A stretch of DNA of 64,000 nt from Smittia aterrima (lineage: Eukaryota > Arthropoda > Insecta > Diptera > Chironomidae), in NCBI GenBank assembly GCA_033063855.1, contig CP093830.1, positions 5,890,854 to 5,954,853 of the forward strand. The letters run 5' to 3'. The position numbers and the translations under genes are program-made. Under the pieces are notes generated by a model. The model worked only from the letters and a program-made list of their open reading frames with translations. It was not told the origin of the DNA and searched no databases. Below are positions 15,001-29,500 of this stretch, piece by piece; position 1 is the first letter of the stretch, and the number at the start of each line of letters is the position of its first letter.

Positions 15001-18000
15001 GCAATTTTCTCATTCTGCGATTGCATCATAAATTTCTTTTCACAAGAATTTTGCCGCTCAAAGCTATTTCAAAAGTTTCCCCATCTCTATCTCTCTCACT
15101 CGCTTTTCCAATCGCATTGTCTAGAGATGGAGAAAGAAAATTCCTTCGCTTCTTGTATTTTGTTTGCGGTGAAAAATGACAATTTCTTCATCTTGTGTCG
15201 ACGGGAGAAAATTTGATTTTCTCTCGCATCATTCGTCATCGTCGTTTTCTTTCGAGGCGTATAATGTTAAATCTGTAGCTCACGAGATCGAAAAGCTTTT
15301 CATATCAAACATTTAACGTTGACGTTGTTTATTTTAAAGGCTTCAACTTTTCACGGCGTGAGACGGAAATAATTTTATTTGCGCCTGAGTGAATGAAGGG
15401 AATTGAATGATTTTACCGATGAATCAACAAATAAGATTTGCGGATATGACGAAAATGTTTTTCTCTCCTTTGCGATAATAAAATTGCTTATGTCGAGAAA
15501 AGAAGGATCAGACATTCAGTCGCGAAACGACATATCGTTGCTAACGAGAGTGAAGAATCTCTCCAATTAAAACGGAGAAATGTTGGAAAGCTTTGCAACT
15601 CAGTGAAAGCTAAGAATGTGAAATCCAATTTGTAAGCTTTTTCGCTTTCAAGAGTACATCACTCGCGAGTTCTTAAATTCGGATCCATAAATCATAATTC
15701 ACGTGAAGTGAAACGAATGTTATTAGAAAATGAGGAAAATCCTTTTTCTTGTTGAATATTGAGTGGAAAACTCCTAAGGAGAATTTTATCAGAAAATATG
15801 TCAACAATTTCACAGAAATTAATCACGATTGCCTTTATTTATGAACACTCATCTGGTATCCCCATTTCGAAGAAGGAGAAGAGTGAGCTCTGTTGTTAAT
15901 GGCAACCAAAATTGTGTAGAATTTTATTTATTGGCCTGACGCAACTGTAGTAAATTAGTCAGTTGTGTAGGAGTCGAAATAACTTGTTTCTCAATTTGTC
16001 ACACAACAGGTTGAATTAGGCAACCGCCCTATTCGCTCTCAAATTTTTCCCACCTTTCCGCAATGAGAATTATTAATCAGATTAAATCGCTTCAACTGTT
16101 TAGACAGTAAAAATTGATTTATTTTACTTCGCTCGACAGGAGAAAACCAACATCTGTCTTTGCACTTCGCTTGACACGATGTCACTGAATGTTTTCGCAT
16201 TTAATATGCTCCAAGTCGCACGAGACATGAAAGATTCCACTCGTACGGTTCAATAATTGAATTATTGAGAGACGACATTGTTTTCCATTCTCCGCTTGAT
16301 GTCAAGCAGAAAGAAACGGGAAATTTCCGCTCGGTCGTCGCCGTGTTTTTGATAAAAACTTTGATATTAAAATCGAAGCGAATTCAATATTTATTTATCA
16401 ACGTCAAATATTTGCAAACATTCATAAAAAAAAGTTCATCAAGATTCTTGAAGCTGGTGACACGGCAAGAGACGAATTTCAGCAGATTTATAAAATATTG
16501 AAAACTTGATTAAAGAATTTAAAGCGGGCGAGAAACAGCTTTCGAATATTTCAATCTCTCTCATTTCATGAGAGTAAGTCTCAGCTTGAGGGCGAAAGTT
16601 ATTAAAAAGTTTTTCATTCTCGTGAGAAAACAAAGGGAAGTTTTCTTAGAGGGGCAGAGAGTTGAGATTTTTCCATAACAAGCTTAACACAACATGTCGC
16701 TTGAAAGAAACACATAAATTTCCTCGTTCTTAACAATATTTACGACAGAACAAGAGCGCCATAATAAATTTTCATTAAAACAAGTCAACGTTATGGTTGT
16801 CAAATAATTTGTTCCCGGCACATCTCTCAGCCGACGAGAGTCAACATTGAAAAGAATGGCTTGTCGTGCGTGGCACGAGTGAAATCGTGAAATTATTTCT
16901 CGCCTGAGGATGAATGAAGAGAAGAGAGAGAGGTAGAAGCACTTTAAATGAAAGTTGAAGAGTTCCAGCGGAAGCGACAAACTCAACGACACTCCCACAC
17001 AACTGTCACTCACTCAGTTTATCCACTAAGATCGATAAGTGATTCTCTGATGAGACTAGAGTCCTCTTTGTTTTAATGGCGAAATGGAGGATCTAGTCAA
17101 GGCACGAGTTGATGTTTGAAAAGACTATTCATTCCACTGTGTGTGTGCTTATCACTTCCTTCTTTCCATCTTCGTCATTAGTGCAAAAGCAATCAACTTA
17201 AGGCTTTCATTAATTTAATGGGTCTCATATGTTGGGGACAAGGATAAGAAACGCCTTACGCAGATAGATTCTTAATGAACGTCGTCTTAGGAACAGCAAC
17301 CGGAAATGTGCAAACGAGGGACTTTACTGATTGGGTCTAGTAAAAGTGAATTTCACTCGCAGGAGCTTTGCGAATGCAATTTGCACATAGTTCGTTTAAC
17401 TTTATTACGAGTTTCGAGTCGAAATGTCGCGCCATAAACAACGACTTACTACAATAATTACACTCTGCAGCGTCAAGCTCGAGAGCTGAAACGAATTAAT
17501 TTTCTGTTTTAAATTGTTGTGGCGTCAGCATTGAAATTCAGTCGGAGGAGAAAATGAAACTCGCAGATTGCATTTGAATAAAAAAAAAACAAGAAAAGAA
17601 AAGAGTTTAACATTTCGACATTTGCTCGAGTTTTACTTTTAACATTATTATCGCTTGCTCTTCGTTCCAGACGGAGATGGATTCATTGAGTTTTCTCGAT
17701 TTTGTAGATTGTAGATTGAACAGAAAGTTTCTCATTTCGTTCATGTTTTTGATCCTTCAATGCAGCTTTCATTCTTCAGATTTTTATTCATTTTGAATCA
17801 AGTTATGTTTTTCTGGAATGAAATTTTGTTTCAAATTGAATTCTTTAGATTTCAACTAAAGGTAAAGTTTGAATCCAACTCAAGAATGACAAAACCCTCT
17901 TACTCGTAAAAGACAAATACTTGGATGAATGTAATTGGAATTTTTCTATTTCCGTTCAACAAGCTTGTTTCACATGTCGTGAGTATTTAACTTTCTCCAG

Positions 18001-18957
18001 TTCCTGTAATTCTCGTAAGAGCCTTGCGAAAGTTTTTTCATCTGGCAAAGAGTAGGAGCGAGACTCTCGAGACGTGAAATTGCATTTCCATGTAACAATT
18101 TGCTTTTTGCATTGGCGAATAACTTTTAAATCCATTATAATTCTTTTAGACAAGCTTCATACATGCAAAGAAGCCATAACTTTTCAATTTTCTCCATCGC
18201 AACAGGAGGATTTGAAAAAAGGTTTAATGGCGCTCGAGTGGAAATCCTTTTACACAGATTTCCCACCTCCTCGCATAGGAATTGCTTATGCGCTGCTTGT
18301 AACCATTAAAAGTAAATTTGCATTGAGATCGCTGAACAAATAAATTCATGTAGGAACTTACGAGCGGAAGAACATATTTCATGCCGAGTGAAAAACTATT
18401 TTCCACGACAGAATTTTTAGTTTTTAATTTGATTTTTGTGAAACCACAAAAGTTTCCGTCGCGCAAATTTATTTTCAACCAAAAAGCTTATTAAGTTTTA
18501 ATTGCATCTGACGACTGCAGACTTCCAATCTCAATTTCACAAACTTTATCGTTTCGTTCAAGCAAATTCAAACACGAGATGTTCAATGAAGCTTCACGAT
18601 TTGGGTTATCAAGTCGATGCATAAAATTTGTTCTTTTTCATGTGGAAACTTTCCATTCATCGACTCCTCTCTCTTCTCTCATCACTTGAGTTACAAAGGA
18701 TCAATTTTATGACAGCAAAGTGATAACAAATATCAAAATGCAAGAGGACTGTTTATGCAATGGAGGACGAGAGATAACAAATAACAATAAACTCAAGCAA
18801 TCAATTTGATTAGATTGCGCTTACAACTTTGGCTTTACTGTTATTTAAGTGAGCGGTCATGCATCACCTCTATAGCAATGTAAACAGAAATAGTGTCACT
18901 CTTTATCAAGAGAGAAACAGACAAAAACGAGAGTTGAATGCATAAAATTTTGTTTAC
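1..18957. other. 19 kb gene-free AT-rich stretch
   Basis: Open frames reach 123 codons (1839-2210) and 118 codons (14298-14654) but show no domain, no biased composition and no splice context. Frames of this length are expected by chance in a 64-kb AT-rich window. A 10-bp-stem hairpin at 4463-4489 and CT runs near 515-525 and 3330-3343 were noted. The stretch may be the intron downstream of the exon at 18958 and, if CASK continues, part of a CASK intron. Confidence 0.5.
4463..4489. repeat. Perfect inverted repeat, 10-bp arms, 7-base loop
   Basis: TCTCCTCTCG and its exact complement CGAGAGGAGA flank AAATAAA. The stem is short for a microRNA precursor and no longer flanking pairing was seen, so no function is assigned. 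Confidence 0.8.
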
Positions 18958-19322
18958 CTGATGTCCAGAACAAATCGTTCCATTCGGTATTCTAGCTCTA
19001 AAGGGACTATGTACAGGACACGACGTACGTGGACCCCATCGAGATGACGGTCCAGGTAATGGCACTGAGTTGAAATTATTTAGTTGTTGGCTACTGCATA
19101 ATGGCGGCGGTGGAAATTGACCGTGTAGAGATGTCATTGAGGGTCCATGTGCTAGCACTGGATGATGAGGCATTTGCATTTGATGGTGACACATTGAACC
19201 AGCACAATTGGGAATTGGCCATTGTCCCCCACTATTGATTCCTCCACTATTACAATATGGATCCACGGTGAAACTGTCTTGGCTACTTGAACATTTCAGT
19301 TGTAATGTCGGAGGAGGCGATG
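18958..19322 (-). CDS. Probable single exon of an unidentified protein, Pro/His/Cys-rich segment
   Basis: The frame is open on the minus strand from just after a TAA at 19347-19345 to a consensus donor CATCAG/GTAAAC at 18958. It has clear coding character unlike its surroundings: SPPPTLQLKCSSSQDSF, then a Gly/Asn stretch, a His/Met-rich stretch (CHHQMQMPHHP), a FPPPPLC proline run, and RTSCPVHSPFRARIPNGTIC before the donor. There is no in-frame ATG in the first half. It is therefore either an internal exon (only usable acceptor: CACGACAAG before 19322, with a weak pyrimidine tract) or a first exon starting at a later Met. The low-complexity, Cys-containing composition would suit the cytoplasmic N-terminal region of a large adhesion receptor such as a teneurin, but this is a weak impression, not an identification. 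Further exons of the gene were not found. Confidence 0.55.
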
Positions 19323-22300
19323 CTTGTCGTGAGTGAATTTTGATTTATTCCGCAAGTCGGCAAGCTCACTGTCGACTTGGTCGTCTTGTCCAATCCTTAC
19401 GGCGACCTTTCTTGTCGACTGCAGATGAGAGATTCGTTTTATTGCTTCTTCCTTTTATTTATATTTTTCTTCTTCTTTGCTTTGTTCTTTCTGCTCTCGT
19501 GCCTTTAATTGATTGTTGATGTTGCGCGTTAATTAAATTTGATCACGTTTCATTCTGCATTGAAGTTTGATTAATTTTTTTCTTTTTTTCTCTTCTTGTC
19601 GATTGATTTCCCTTTTTCTGTTTTAGATATTTTCTATCGATCGATCGAAGTTTGTTTCCGAGTTTTATTTAAAAATATATTTAACAACGGTTCTTGTTCG
19701 TTCTTGTTCGATCCTCCTCTCCTTCCTGTTTATTCGTAACAAAATTTTGTAAAAATGTTTTTGCTTTTGTTGAGCTTGTCTTAATTATTTAGCAGAGGGA
19801 ACCTTTTCCTCTTAGTTTTACTTTCTGTTTGCTTCTCGCTTGACGAATCTGTTGGGGGATGATGGAAAAGCTTCCGTTAATGAAATGGAAGAAAATATTT
19901 CTCCCTTGACTTTCTTTTTTCTTGACAAAACAGCTTAAAGCAATCGGATGTGAATTTAACTTATCGTGGCAACACTTCTCGCAAAAAGGAAACATCGAGA
20001 AACAAGAGCTTAGCTCGACCCAGTTCTCGAAATTCTTCTAAATCAATTGGGCTCATGGAAATATTGCTTTTCGACATTCTGAATATTTTATACGCTCAAA
20101 GATTCCAAGGTTGCGAACAAACGGGCAGAATGAAAAATTCTATTAATTCCTCAACCAGTTCACCCTTTTCATCTGCCAAAAATTCGGTTACCCGGAAACA
20201 AAAATTTTATATATTTTTTTTTCATTCGCATAACTCTCGACATTTTGTTGAAGCTCAGAGAACTGATTGCTGTTCTCGTCGCTACTGTTATTCATTTTGT
20301 GATGCGTTTTAACATAAACACGCTTCATACGTCCCAGGGCGAAATAGAGATTAAAATAAACTTCTGATTGATATGAGTTGTTGGCAAAACATTTTTTTCC
20401 CTCACTCGACGAACGACTGCAAAAAATCCTTTTACTTGGCAACAATCTTTCATGATCTCACCGTTTCGATATCCAGAGTAAAAAACTTTTATTCTCTAAA
20501 TAATTCAACAACCGAGACCTTTTTCTTGCGATTCAATCGCAAAAGCTTCCTCTTGCTGAGCGATTTCGGAGAGTTATGAGGAAATCCCACTTCATTAATC
20601 AATTACAAACTTTTCTTCGTCATCGCGTCGAATGTGGATAACTAAGGAAAGGAAAATGACAGAGTGTCGCAAGGAGAGGAAAATCATATTTTATGCTCCA
20701 GCTAACTATTGTCAAGTGAGTGATTTCGAGTCTTAAAGTTAAGATATTTAAGCTCGTGTGAAATCAAAGCCTTCCACTCTAAACCTTGGAATTAGTTTCA
20801 AAACTTTTCATCGCGAGCAAAGAAGACGCTCATTTTAAGAATTAGGTTGTTCATTCATCGGAGCTTTCGCTGCTTGCGAAACAGAAAGCGGGGATGAAGT
20901 TTCTAAGTGAAACAACGAAATCGTTCTCCATGGCGCTCTTAAATGACTTGGCGTATGCTCTTCTTCGCTTTTTTTCCCTTCTTCAAAACAATTTTCCAGC
21001 CATTTCGTTTTCGTGAAATCCTTCTAGCAAAAGTTTTATGCATGAATTGAAACCTCAGTAACCGCTTTCAGCTGGAAAATTTCTCGGTGAACATATTTTT
21101 CTTTAAAAGAAAGTTGGATGAAGTGGCGAAATCTCTGTCGCTAACAACAAAGACTCTGCTTTGAGTTTTCTCCTTGAGATCGGTTGACGGTGACGCAATT
21201 TAATTAAATTGAAAAAGGAGGAAGAACGCTTGAAGATGAATTTTCACCATTGTAAGTGTAAATTCAACCTTAACAAGAAGCTCAAACAACAGCAACAACC
21301 TGAAAGCTTCTCAAGCGAAAACTTAGAGGAACAAACAAAGTCAGAGGGAAACGAAACGGAATTTTAATGAACGAGCAGTTAACTGACGACAAAATGCTTC
21401 TCGCAACGAATATGCCAAGTTTTTCCATCTTCTCAATAATTAAAGATCAAATGGCAAAATTTCCATTAACTTAGACTCGTCTTTCAACATGAGATTTATG
21501 CTCGAATATAAAGTTTTACTCTGAACTCGAAACATGATTCGCATCTGTTTTCCTTTGCTTTGTGCAACTGAGCGAACTTCTCTGCAAATTCAATTAAATT
21601 TATGCGAGAATTATCTGAATATTAAATTGCAATTATTTGTGGCAATTTAATTGGCTTAACAATCCTCTTGGTTGGCTTGCAAATTCCATAACAAAACAAA
21701 AAATTGCTTCAAGTATCAGTTTTGAAAGACAACGAGAGTCAAATAAATGTGTTACCAAACAAATAGACTCCAATTATGTTTTGATTAAATTTAAATTTAA
21801 TTTAATGTAGAACGCGCTATGATGAGCAAAAGGCTTTAACGTGATTTGAAGAGCCACTAGAGCAATTCAGTAATTGATTTATAATTTCCAATACAGCGAA
21901 AGTTCCCGCGGTGTTTGTTGCTCGTCGAAAATTGATTCATTAGCTGCTGATTGACGGGCTCGGAAAAGTTTTCCAATTCCCATGCTAATGATGTAAAATT
22001 TAAAAATTAACATAAAACTTTTGTGCTATAAAAGCAAACATTGCGGAAAATAAACTTAATGTCTCTCGTCGTTGGCATTTTTTCGCTAGAGGTTTTTAGT
22101 TTAAAATTAAAAGTTTGAATTCAATTTGCAGTATTTCAGCAAAAGTTAAAATCCATTTACAGTCGTTTCCTCTATGGACATTGCAAACAAGACAAATATC
22201 AACATCAGAAAAGCTTGCTCGGCAATATTGGAAGCACGAGCGTTGAACTAATTAAAATCGTCGCTTTCGAGGAAGAAGCAAAAAAAGAGAACTTCGTTCG

Positions 22301-24532
22301 TTCGATAATTGCGGTGATTCGAGTTGTTTCATCTTTGAACCAGAAACCAAAACAAAGTCAAAGAATCAACATCGACCAGACAATTTAGGGAATCGAATTT
22401 AAATAACTCCGCAACGAGAATATTCATTGGATGCTTGAAAAAACATTTGGCGAGCCGTAATTTACAGCACCAGAGAGAGTTTGTATGGGCAGGGAAAGTC
22501 GGATGAGGATAATTGAAATTAATTATCGATGAAAGCGAGCTATACATTAATTTTCTTCTTTTCCTTCCTGCATCGAGAACATTTTAATCTCAAGGCGGAG
22601 GATGCTTTTCCTCTCATCATCACAATGGAGATTTTACTTTTTCAGAAAAAAATGTGAAAATGCTTCGAACCTTTTCCCTTTAGCTCTCTCTCTCTCGTTC
22701 TCGCTTTATTAATGATTGCCTGCACCTTTTCGCCCTCCAACAACTTTCCTCGCATAAACGCGCTCGTAAAAGGTTGCAGAGTTCCACAAAATTACTTTGT
22801 TGCGTTGGCAACATAATCGACACGCGGGCGCTTGAAAACGACTTCGAAAAAAAAGTGATAAAGTTAAGGAGTTTCATCATCACGAGAAGCAGCCTTTTCT
22901 TTCGCTGTTATTCTCAGTGAAGTCAATTTTTCATCCGCTGATGTTCATCTCTGCTGTCGTTAGGGCCAACGGCAATCGGGGAGTAAACACACTTCTCCAA
23001 ATATAATTTCCAGACAAAAAAAAGGACAAATTGCAAAAAGCATACACGCTTGGGTAGCGACGCGAGTGAAAAAAATCTTCTTTATTGCTTTGTAAACGAA
23101 GAAGCGATTCGATTGAGCGTCTTCATTACGTTACTACCACACGGGCTTCGTTGTGAACCTTTCCCGGGGCGAAATAACGAATAAAAAACGTCGCATTAGG
23201 TCGCAGAAGACGAGGAGCAAGGAAATCATAATTAAATCACTCAACTTACTAAACAGAACACCTTTTTCGATTGGTTATCAAGTTCATGCTTCTCTGGTGG
23301 AAACTTTCCCCACCGCTCGTGCTTGAAGACAAAGATGTTTGCAATTGCCCGTATTCTATTTGTTGTTTGTCGAGGGAATTGTTTGAAAAGGCGGCAATAA
23401 TGGAAAACTTAAAGTTGGGGAAAAAGGCTCAAGAGGAATCAACGTTCTCGCTTCGAACGGTGACAAGTTCAACATTGAGATTTCGAATGACAGAAACTCG
23501 ATTCTCTACTTTGCCTTTCTTTGCCAATTGTCACTCAAATTTAATCTCGAATCGTAGTGCGTGCGATTGTCGCTGTCGAGCAAGCAATAAAATACGGGGA
23601 GCGTCTTTGAACGAAGCATGTGCGCTTTGAAATTAAATTATCCAACCCAATCTCGAATTTTTACAGCGTCAAAGCAGCGTTAACTTTATTAGAAGGACAT
23701 TAAAAACATTTTTGTTGATATTTTCGAGGCAATGAAGCAAAACAAACAACATTCATATTCAAATCGCGTCGAGTTGACTTCAAACCAATAAATTCTGGGA
23801 AAGCTTTTTTTGTCGGAGGAGACAAAGTTGCAAAAACAAGCTTTTCAGATAGACGTGGATGTGACCCAACAATGCTAACAGCATTTGTAAATTGGGCAAT
23901 GACGAAGAAACGAAGAAGCAAAGACACGTACGTTAGATATTTTGCCTACGTCTGTTGTCTCTGCCATCATTTGCAATGAAGTTGCCATTGGCATAAACGG
24001 TTGATAAGTAAATTAAAAAATTGTAATTGCAGTCACCTTTCGTTAATTAAATTTCCTATTAATTATTTTTTTTTGATTCAACAAATTTTCTGGTAATTCG
24101 TTCATTGTTTTACGCGAGAAAAACTTTAATGTCCTCGCACCTGAGAAGCGTTCGTTCGCATGTTGTCGCTGAATTTAATTCCGACATTTAATTTTAATTG
24201 AATACGAAGCTGCGAGATGTCCCGCTCATGAATAAAATTTGAGTCGCGACTAATTACTCAGAAGCGCATTTCGTGACGATAGTTCTATCAACGAGGGCGG
24301 CTTGGGGTTGGACCCAACATCTGCCACAATAAACAAATGAGAAAGTTTCTCGTCCCGGGAAATATTTTGGTCACGAAAAACGAAAAGTTTTTGAAAGCTC
24401 ACGCAATAATGAAACGAAACATCTTTTCGCCTCGTTTGGACGTTAATTTTTCACACGGACAGCAAATGCTCATGTGAAAGTAATTAGTGCGAGCCATAAA
24501 CGATGCCAAACTGTTTGCTGCTGTGGCAGATC

Positions 24533-24552
24533 GAGCTCTTTGCAAAGAGCTC
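24533..24552. repeat. 20-bp perfect palindrome
   Basis: GAGCTCTTTGCAAAGAGCTC equals its own reverse complement with no spacer. It lies in gene-free DNA and could be a dimeric factor site or chance. Confidence 0.9.
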
Positions 24553-26509
24553 TCTTCGCTCTCCCTTTTTTTCAATAAAACTCTTTTGTTAAAAATTGTT
24601 TCAGAAAATCATGCCACGTAGCTCACATCAATAAGCTAGTTAGAGATAGCGGAATTTTTTCACGCTAGCTCCCTTTCAGAAATGAATGAGCCGCAAATTT
24701 GTCTTGACGTTCGGTTTTTGACGATATTTTAGAGGAGTCAGGAAAGTGTTTGTAGCGGTCGACGTTTTGCGGAGAAAGCTCAGAAAACAGAATCAGCGCA
24801 CACACTCGTACACAGCTTTTATTTGAATGCGGGAGAGCGAGCCTTAATAGCAAGCGAAACATGAATTGGAGAAGAACTCACACAGAAACTGACATAAAAA
24901 AGAAGAACGAAAATCAATAATTTCGCATTTGCAGAAGGAAATGAAGCGTGAAGGGTCCGGAGAACGAAGCGGATGCTTAATGAATATTTGGGAAAGCTTT
25001 CAATATTTACATTTAAAAAAAGAGTTTTAAGCTTAACGTCAATAAATCAATCACACGAGATCATCCTAGCTCTCAGTCAATTACATTCGCATTTTCTAAA
25101 TTTCTGCTAACGTCATGTGAGCTCGTCGCATCGTCTCGCTTGCAAACAGTTTGCTAATAAATCGATCATCATGGTTTGTGATGGAAAGAAAGCAAACCAA
25201 ACATCATGGACCCTTTGATTCGTTCGTCGAGTGATGGAACGTCATAGAGGAAAAATTAGGATTTTTTTTCGTTCTCGCCTCGTCAGGCCTAAATTTTCCG
25301 AGCTCAAGCGCATGAAAAATGAAACGCAAACCGACATTGGTGTTCGTCTGTACTGAGTATGCTTTCAAACAACCATCATTTCTTCTCTTGACACATCAAA
25401 AATTTTCTTTTTTCTGCTCCCACATCTAAAGTAACGTCTACTCTGCTTTGTATTTTATATTTGCGAGACGCAGTAAAGAAAAAAATGCGGACAACCTTCC
25501 GATTTCTTTTGTGTCGATTCACCGCCCCGAATTTTCTTTCCGTACGATTGCTTTAAGCGTTTGTCTTAAATAAATGAGAAAAAATGCCTTACAACAGTTA
25601 ACTTTATGTGTTTCACTACAGTTTCGATCGTCCAACTTTCCTACGTTTAGGCTAAACACAATGAAAGCTCAAACTTTATCGTCGGAGATTCACAGTTTTC
25701 TTTCATTTCTCTCTCACTCTCGCCCGTCAAAGCGGAGAAGAATTAATTTAAGTTGAAAACACAAGCAAAAACGAAAGAAAGAAATTAAGGAGAAAACTTT
25801 TAACTCGACAGCTTCAAGTTTTCGCTTTATCGTCGAGAGTTTTCTTCTATGGCCATTAAATTATATATTTACACCACCACCATAGTTTAACTCGAGACTT
25901 TGCTTTTGTTTTGTCACTTTTAAAGTTTTATCTTTTCTTCTTTCCTTCAGCACAATTTTTCAAATTTCTTCTTATCAGACAAAAAACATCGCACGAGTTA
26001 ACCAGTTTCCACCCTTGTCTGTTAAGGGCTCACGTTAGACTAAGAGCTCCGGCTGCCTTTAGACGAGATCTGATGCTGCTGGACTCGTTGTAGAACTGAA
26101 GAAGGAAAAAAACTCGTATTCGCTCAGAGAGATTTCATCCTCTCGTTTCGAGCATGATGGCCGACGGTTGTGGAAAATTCGACGATTTTCCGTGAGAGCA
26201 TAATCTTCTCGTGAGAGAAGAAAAATGAGATTTGGTATGGCAACAGCATCAGCAGGATCACAATGCGCAGTCGTGCTTCGGAGTATGGATTCGTGTAACA
26301 TCAAACCGCCGGAGGGGAATTTTCCTCAATTATACAAGAAGGGATGCTGTACTCACACTGATGAAGGAAAAAGGAAAAATTATTCACTCGAGGGAGAGAG
26401 CGGAAGGTGAAATTCCTCCACATCACAAGAACACTGACTGATTTCGAATCATTGAAATTGATTTTTGACACCTACGCGTAACAACATCAGATTCGAGAAC
26501 AAAAAAACA

Positions 26510-26528
26510 GAGAGAGAGAGAGAGAGAG
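26510..26528. repeat. (AG)n microsatellite
   Basis: About nine AG units, followed by a slightly broken continuation (AGCGAGAG). A simple repeat in gene-free DNA. Confidence 0.9.
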
Positions 26529-29500
26529 CGAGAGTTCGTTATGTTTCCACAGAAACAATTCAATTTGCGCTTTTGTCTAAAACAATGTTCGCATAAATTA
26601 GTTTTGAGTTTATGAATGGTAAAACTTTTTATGGTTTCTCGAAGAGAATCGTTTTCTTTTTCAAATCCAACAACAAGCAAATTGTTCAACACTGTCTGTT
26701 GAAGATGAAATGTGTGAAAATAATCTTGATATCGAGGAAAAGGGAACAAAGAACTTTAGAGAGCATCCGAGTTTCCACTAGCAACCGATAAGCTTCATCA
26801 AGTTTTTCGGCGTAACGAAGGGGGAGAATGAACGAAACTCACCACCTGTGATCGCTTGATTTTTGCCAATGTGATTATTTATCTGCAGTTTTCTTCATCC
26901 ACTTGGAACTTTTCATCGTTCAATCGAAGCCAAACATCAACAACAATAGTTCTAGTTTTATTTTCGTTATCGACAAACATCTCGCTTGTTTATTTTTTCC
27001 AATATTTCTCTATTCGCTCATGTACATGTTTGGATACCCAATCGATTTGCAATGCACACACAGATTGTGCAGCATGTGCTCGTGTTGTTGTCGAGTATTT
27101 GTCACTTGCCAGCGATGCTTCTTCTCGAATCTTTTTTTTTTACTCATGTAGCCACTTTAAAAGCTTTGGCTTGTTTCGAGTGAGAGAGAGAGAAGGGTGA
27201 GAATGAATTAGATTTTAATTATCATTTTTTAATAACAAACATAACAAGCAGCCAATTCGAGGAATGAACGAGCAGGTTATGAATTTTTTTTCCTTCCTCG
27301 GGCCGATGAACAAAAGGGCGACTTCTCTCTAACGATGTAAGCGAGAAGGACGCTGGCGCTACTCGTCTAATTAAATTTGCCTATGGATTATGCATTAAGC
27401 TTCGGGCCAGCTCTCGAATGGATTTAATTTATGCATACGCCCACCTCCATATGCTGCCCATGCCTCGAGCATAAGCCTTACCAAGTTTTCTCTCGCTCGA
27501 AGATAAATTTTTAAAGCGCAAATTCTATTTAATTTGAGAAGAAGTTTATTGAGCATTTTCATGACACAAATCAAATAAGAGGTCGTTAAAGCTGCGCACA
27601 TAAAAATCGTTGGTAATTGTTGCGAAACAATTTTCATGAATCTTTGCTGCTCAGTGAACCTCGCTCTTCTTTCATCCTCCACTTACAGCCAAGTTAGGGG
27701 GCCAAGTGACACAATTGAGAACTCTTGAATGATTTGTCTATGAAGTTGTAGATGATGCTATAAAAGACTTTTATCTTATAAGAGTCGGAAAATCAATAGA
27801 TGATAAGAGGTCGAGAGCATTTTGATGAAGTTGTTTGCTTCTCGAAATTCAATTTGAATAACTGACGAGAGTATTTTACATTCATGAGAGTCTCATCACC
27901 ATTGAGTTGATTTTAAAGCGAGTGTGTTGATGATAAAACCACCAAATCTTCTTTAATAGCACTTTACAGAATTTATTGTTTCTGATTAGACGCGGAACAT
28001 TTGCTGCTTTCGTTATAAATGTTCCACCTCCAAGGCAACAAATGGCTTTCTCCTCATCCGTTCAAATATTCTGTAAGCTTCGTTTATGGAATCCTCTTAC
28101 TTCTCTCTTACATTCCGTACGAGACCATCCCAGGAAGATCAACATTAGCGTGAACGAAGAAAACGTCAGCAGACGAGCGAGCTAGCAATTGACTGCGTCC
28201 TACGCTGGCAGGAAACACGTGAAACATTCGTTCACTTGAGAGAGAGAAAGTCACAAAAGAACAAAAGTGGAAATTGATTACGTTTTTCAATTTATCTGAT
28301 GAAACCAACAGAAAACCAAACATTTATCGTCCTGAACATATTATTACAATTACGAATTGGTTTTCCTCTCACTCTCTCTTCACAATGTGTAATCTGCTTA
28401 CTTTGAAAAGAAACGTGTGCGTTGGAAGGTGTAGAAGAATCGTCGTCGTAAATATTGAATGTACATAAGGAAACAAAGTGAGGATGAATGGAAGTCTTTG
28501 TGAATATTTAGTTTCGTATTCTTCGAGGTAGAAAATTAAAGTTAACGCAAATCAATTGTGAGAAGAAGCAAGGAAAATTCATAAAGACGTCTCTTTCCTC
28601 TTCTTCTTTATCTTTTCTTGGGGAAAGAGTTTCGTCGCTTTCTTTCATTCGACAGAAGAAAAGGAAATTCGAGAAGTTCCCTTCAAATCGAATGAATATT
28701 TTCGCTTTCGGGGTAGAAAACAATCCGCAAATTGAATTTATGCTTTTCGTCTGATACCATCGTCGTAGTCGTTTGAATGCCTTCATCGAGTCGAAATTAG
28801 ATGAGTGAAGACCGGACAATTTGGCACTACAACAAAGGATCACAGCTTGAGTGTGCCAACTGACAAGACAAACAACGAAAGGTTTCCATGTTCATTGCGG
28901 GACGGGAGAGATTCCGGGATCGAAATATTTTTTTGATACAAATACAAGACTTGACCCAATTCGATCTCGACAACGCTGAGTTTAATATTTTTTAATAGAA
29001 GAAAGCTTCTTAGAAGTTGCCATGTATCACTTTGTTGGATAAACATTTCTCTCTGTTGTCCTGGCTTCTATTTGATCAAGGAATCTATCCGCTTTATATT
29101 TTTGAATAAAAGCCTCTTGTTCAGCCAGAAAGTACAACGAGATAAGAGAGCTAGCGAACGAAGGAAAGAAGAAATCTTCATGTTTATTTGTTGGAGAGAA
29201 AGCAGGAAACGATGTATTGTTAATGTCGTTTCCTCTTTCCTTTGTTATGAAACATTTAATCGATCGAAGTATCTGAATTGTGTGCGTTGGGTTTGCTTTC
29301 ACCCTTTTTCGGAAATTATCAGCGAGTAATTCACCAATTCAATCATGTGACGATGTGTGTTTGAGATGAAAAAGAAATATAATTTCCTCTGACAAACCAC
29401 AAAGTTTTTGGCATTGACGGTTTGATTTTATCGCGCAATTCAAGCACAAACCTGGTTTGCTTTCTTTTCGTTCCGCTGGAACTGATTCAAGAAAGAAAAT

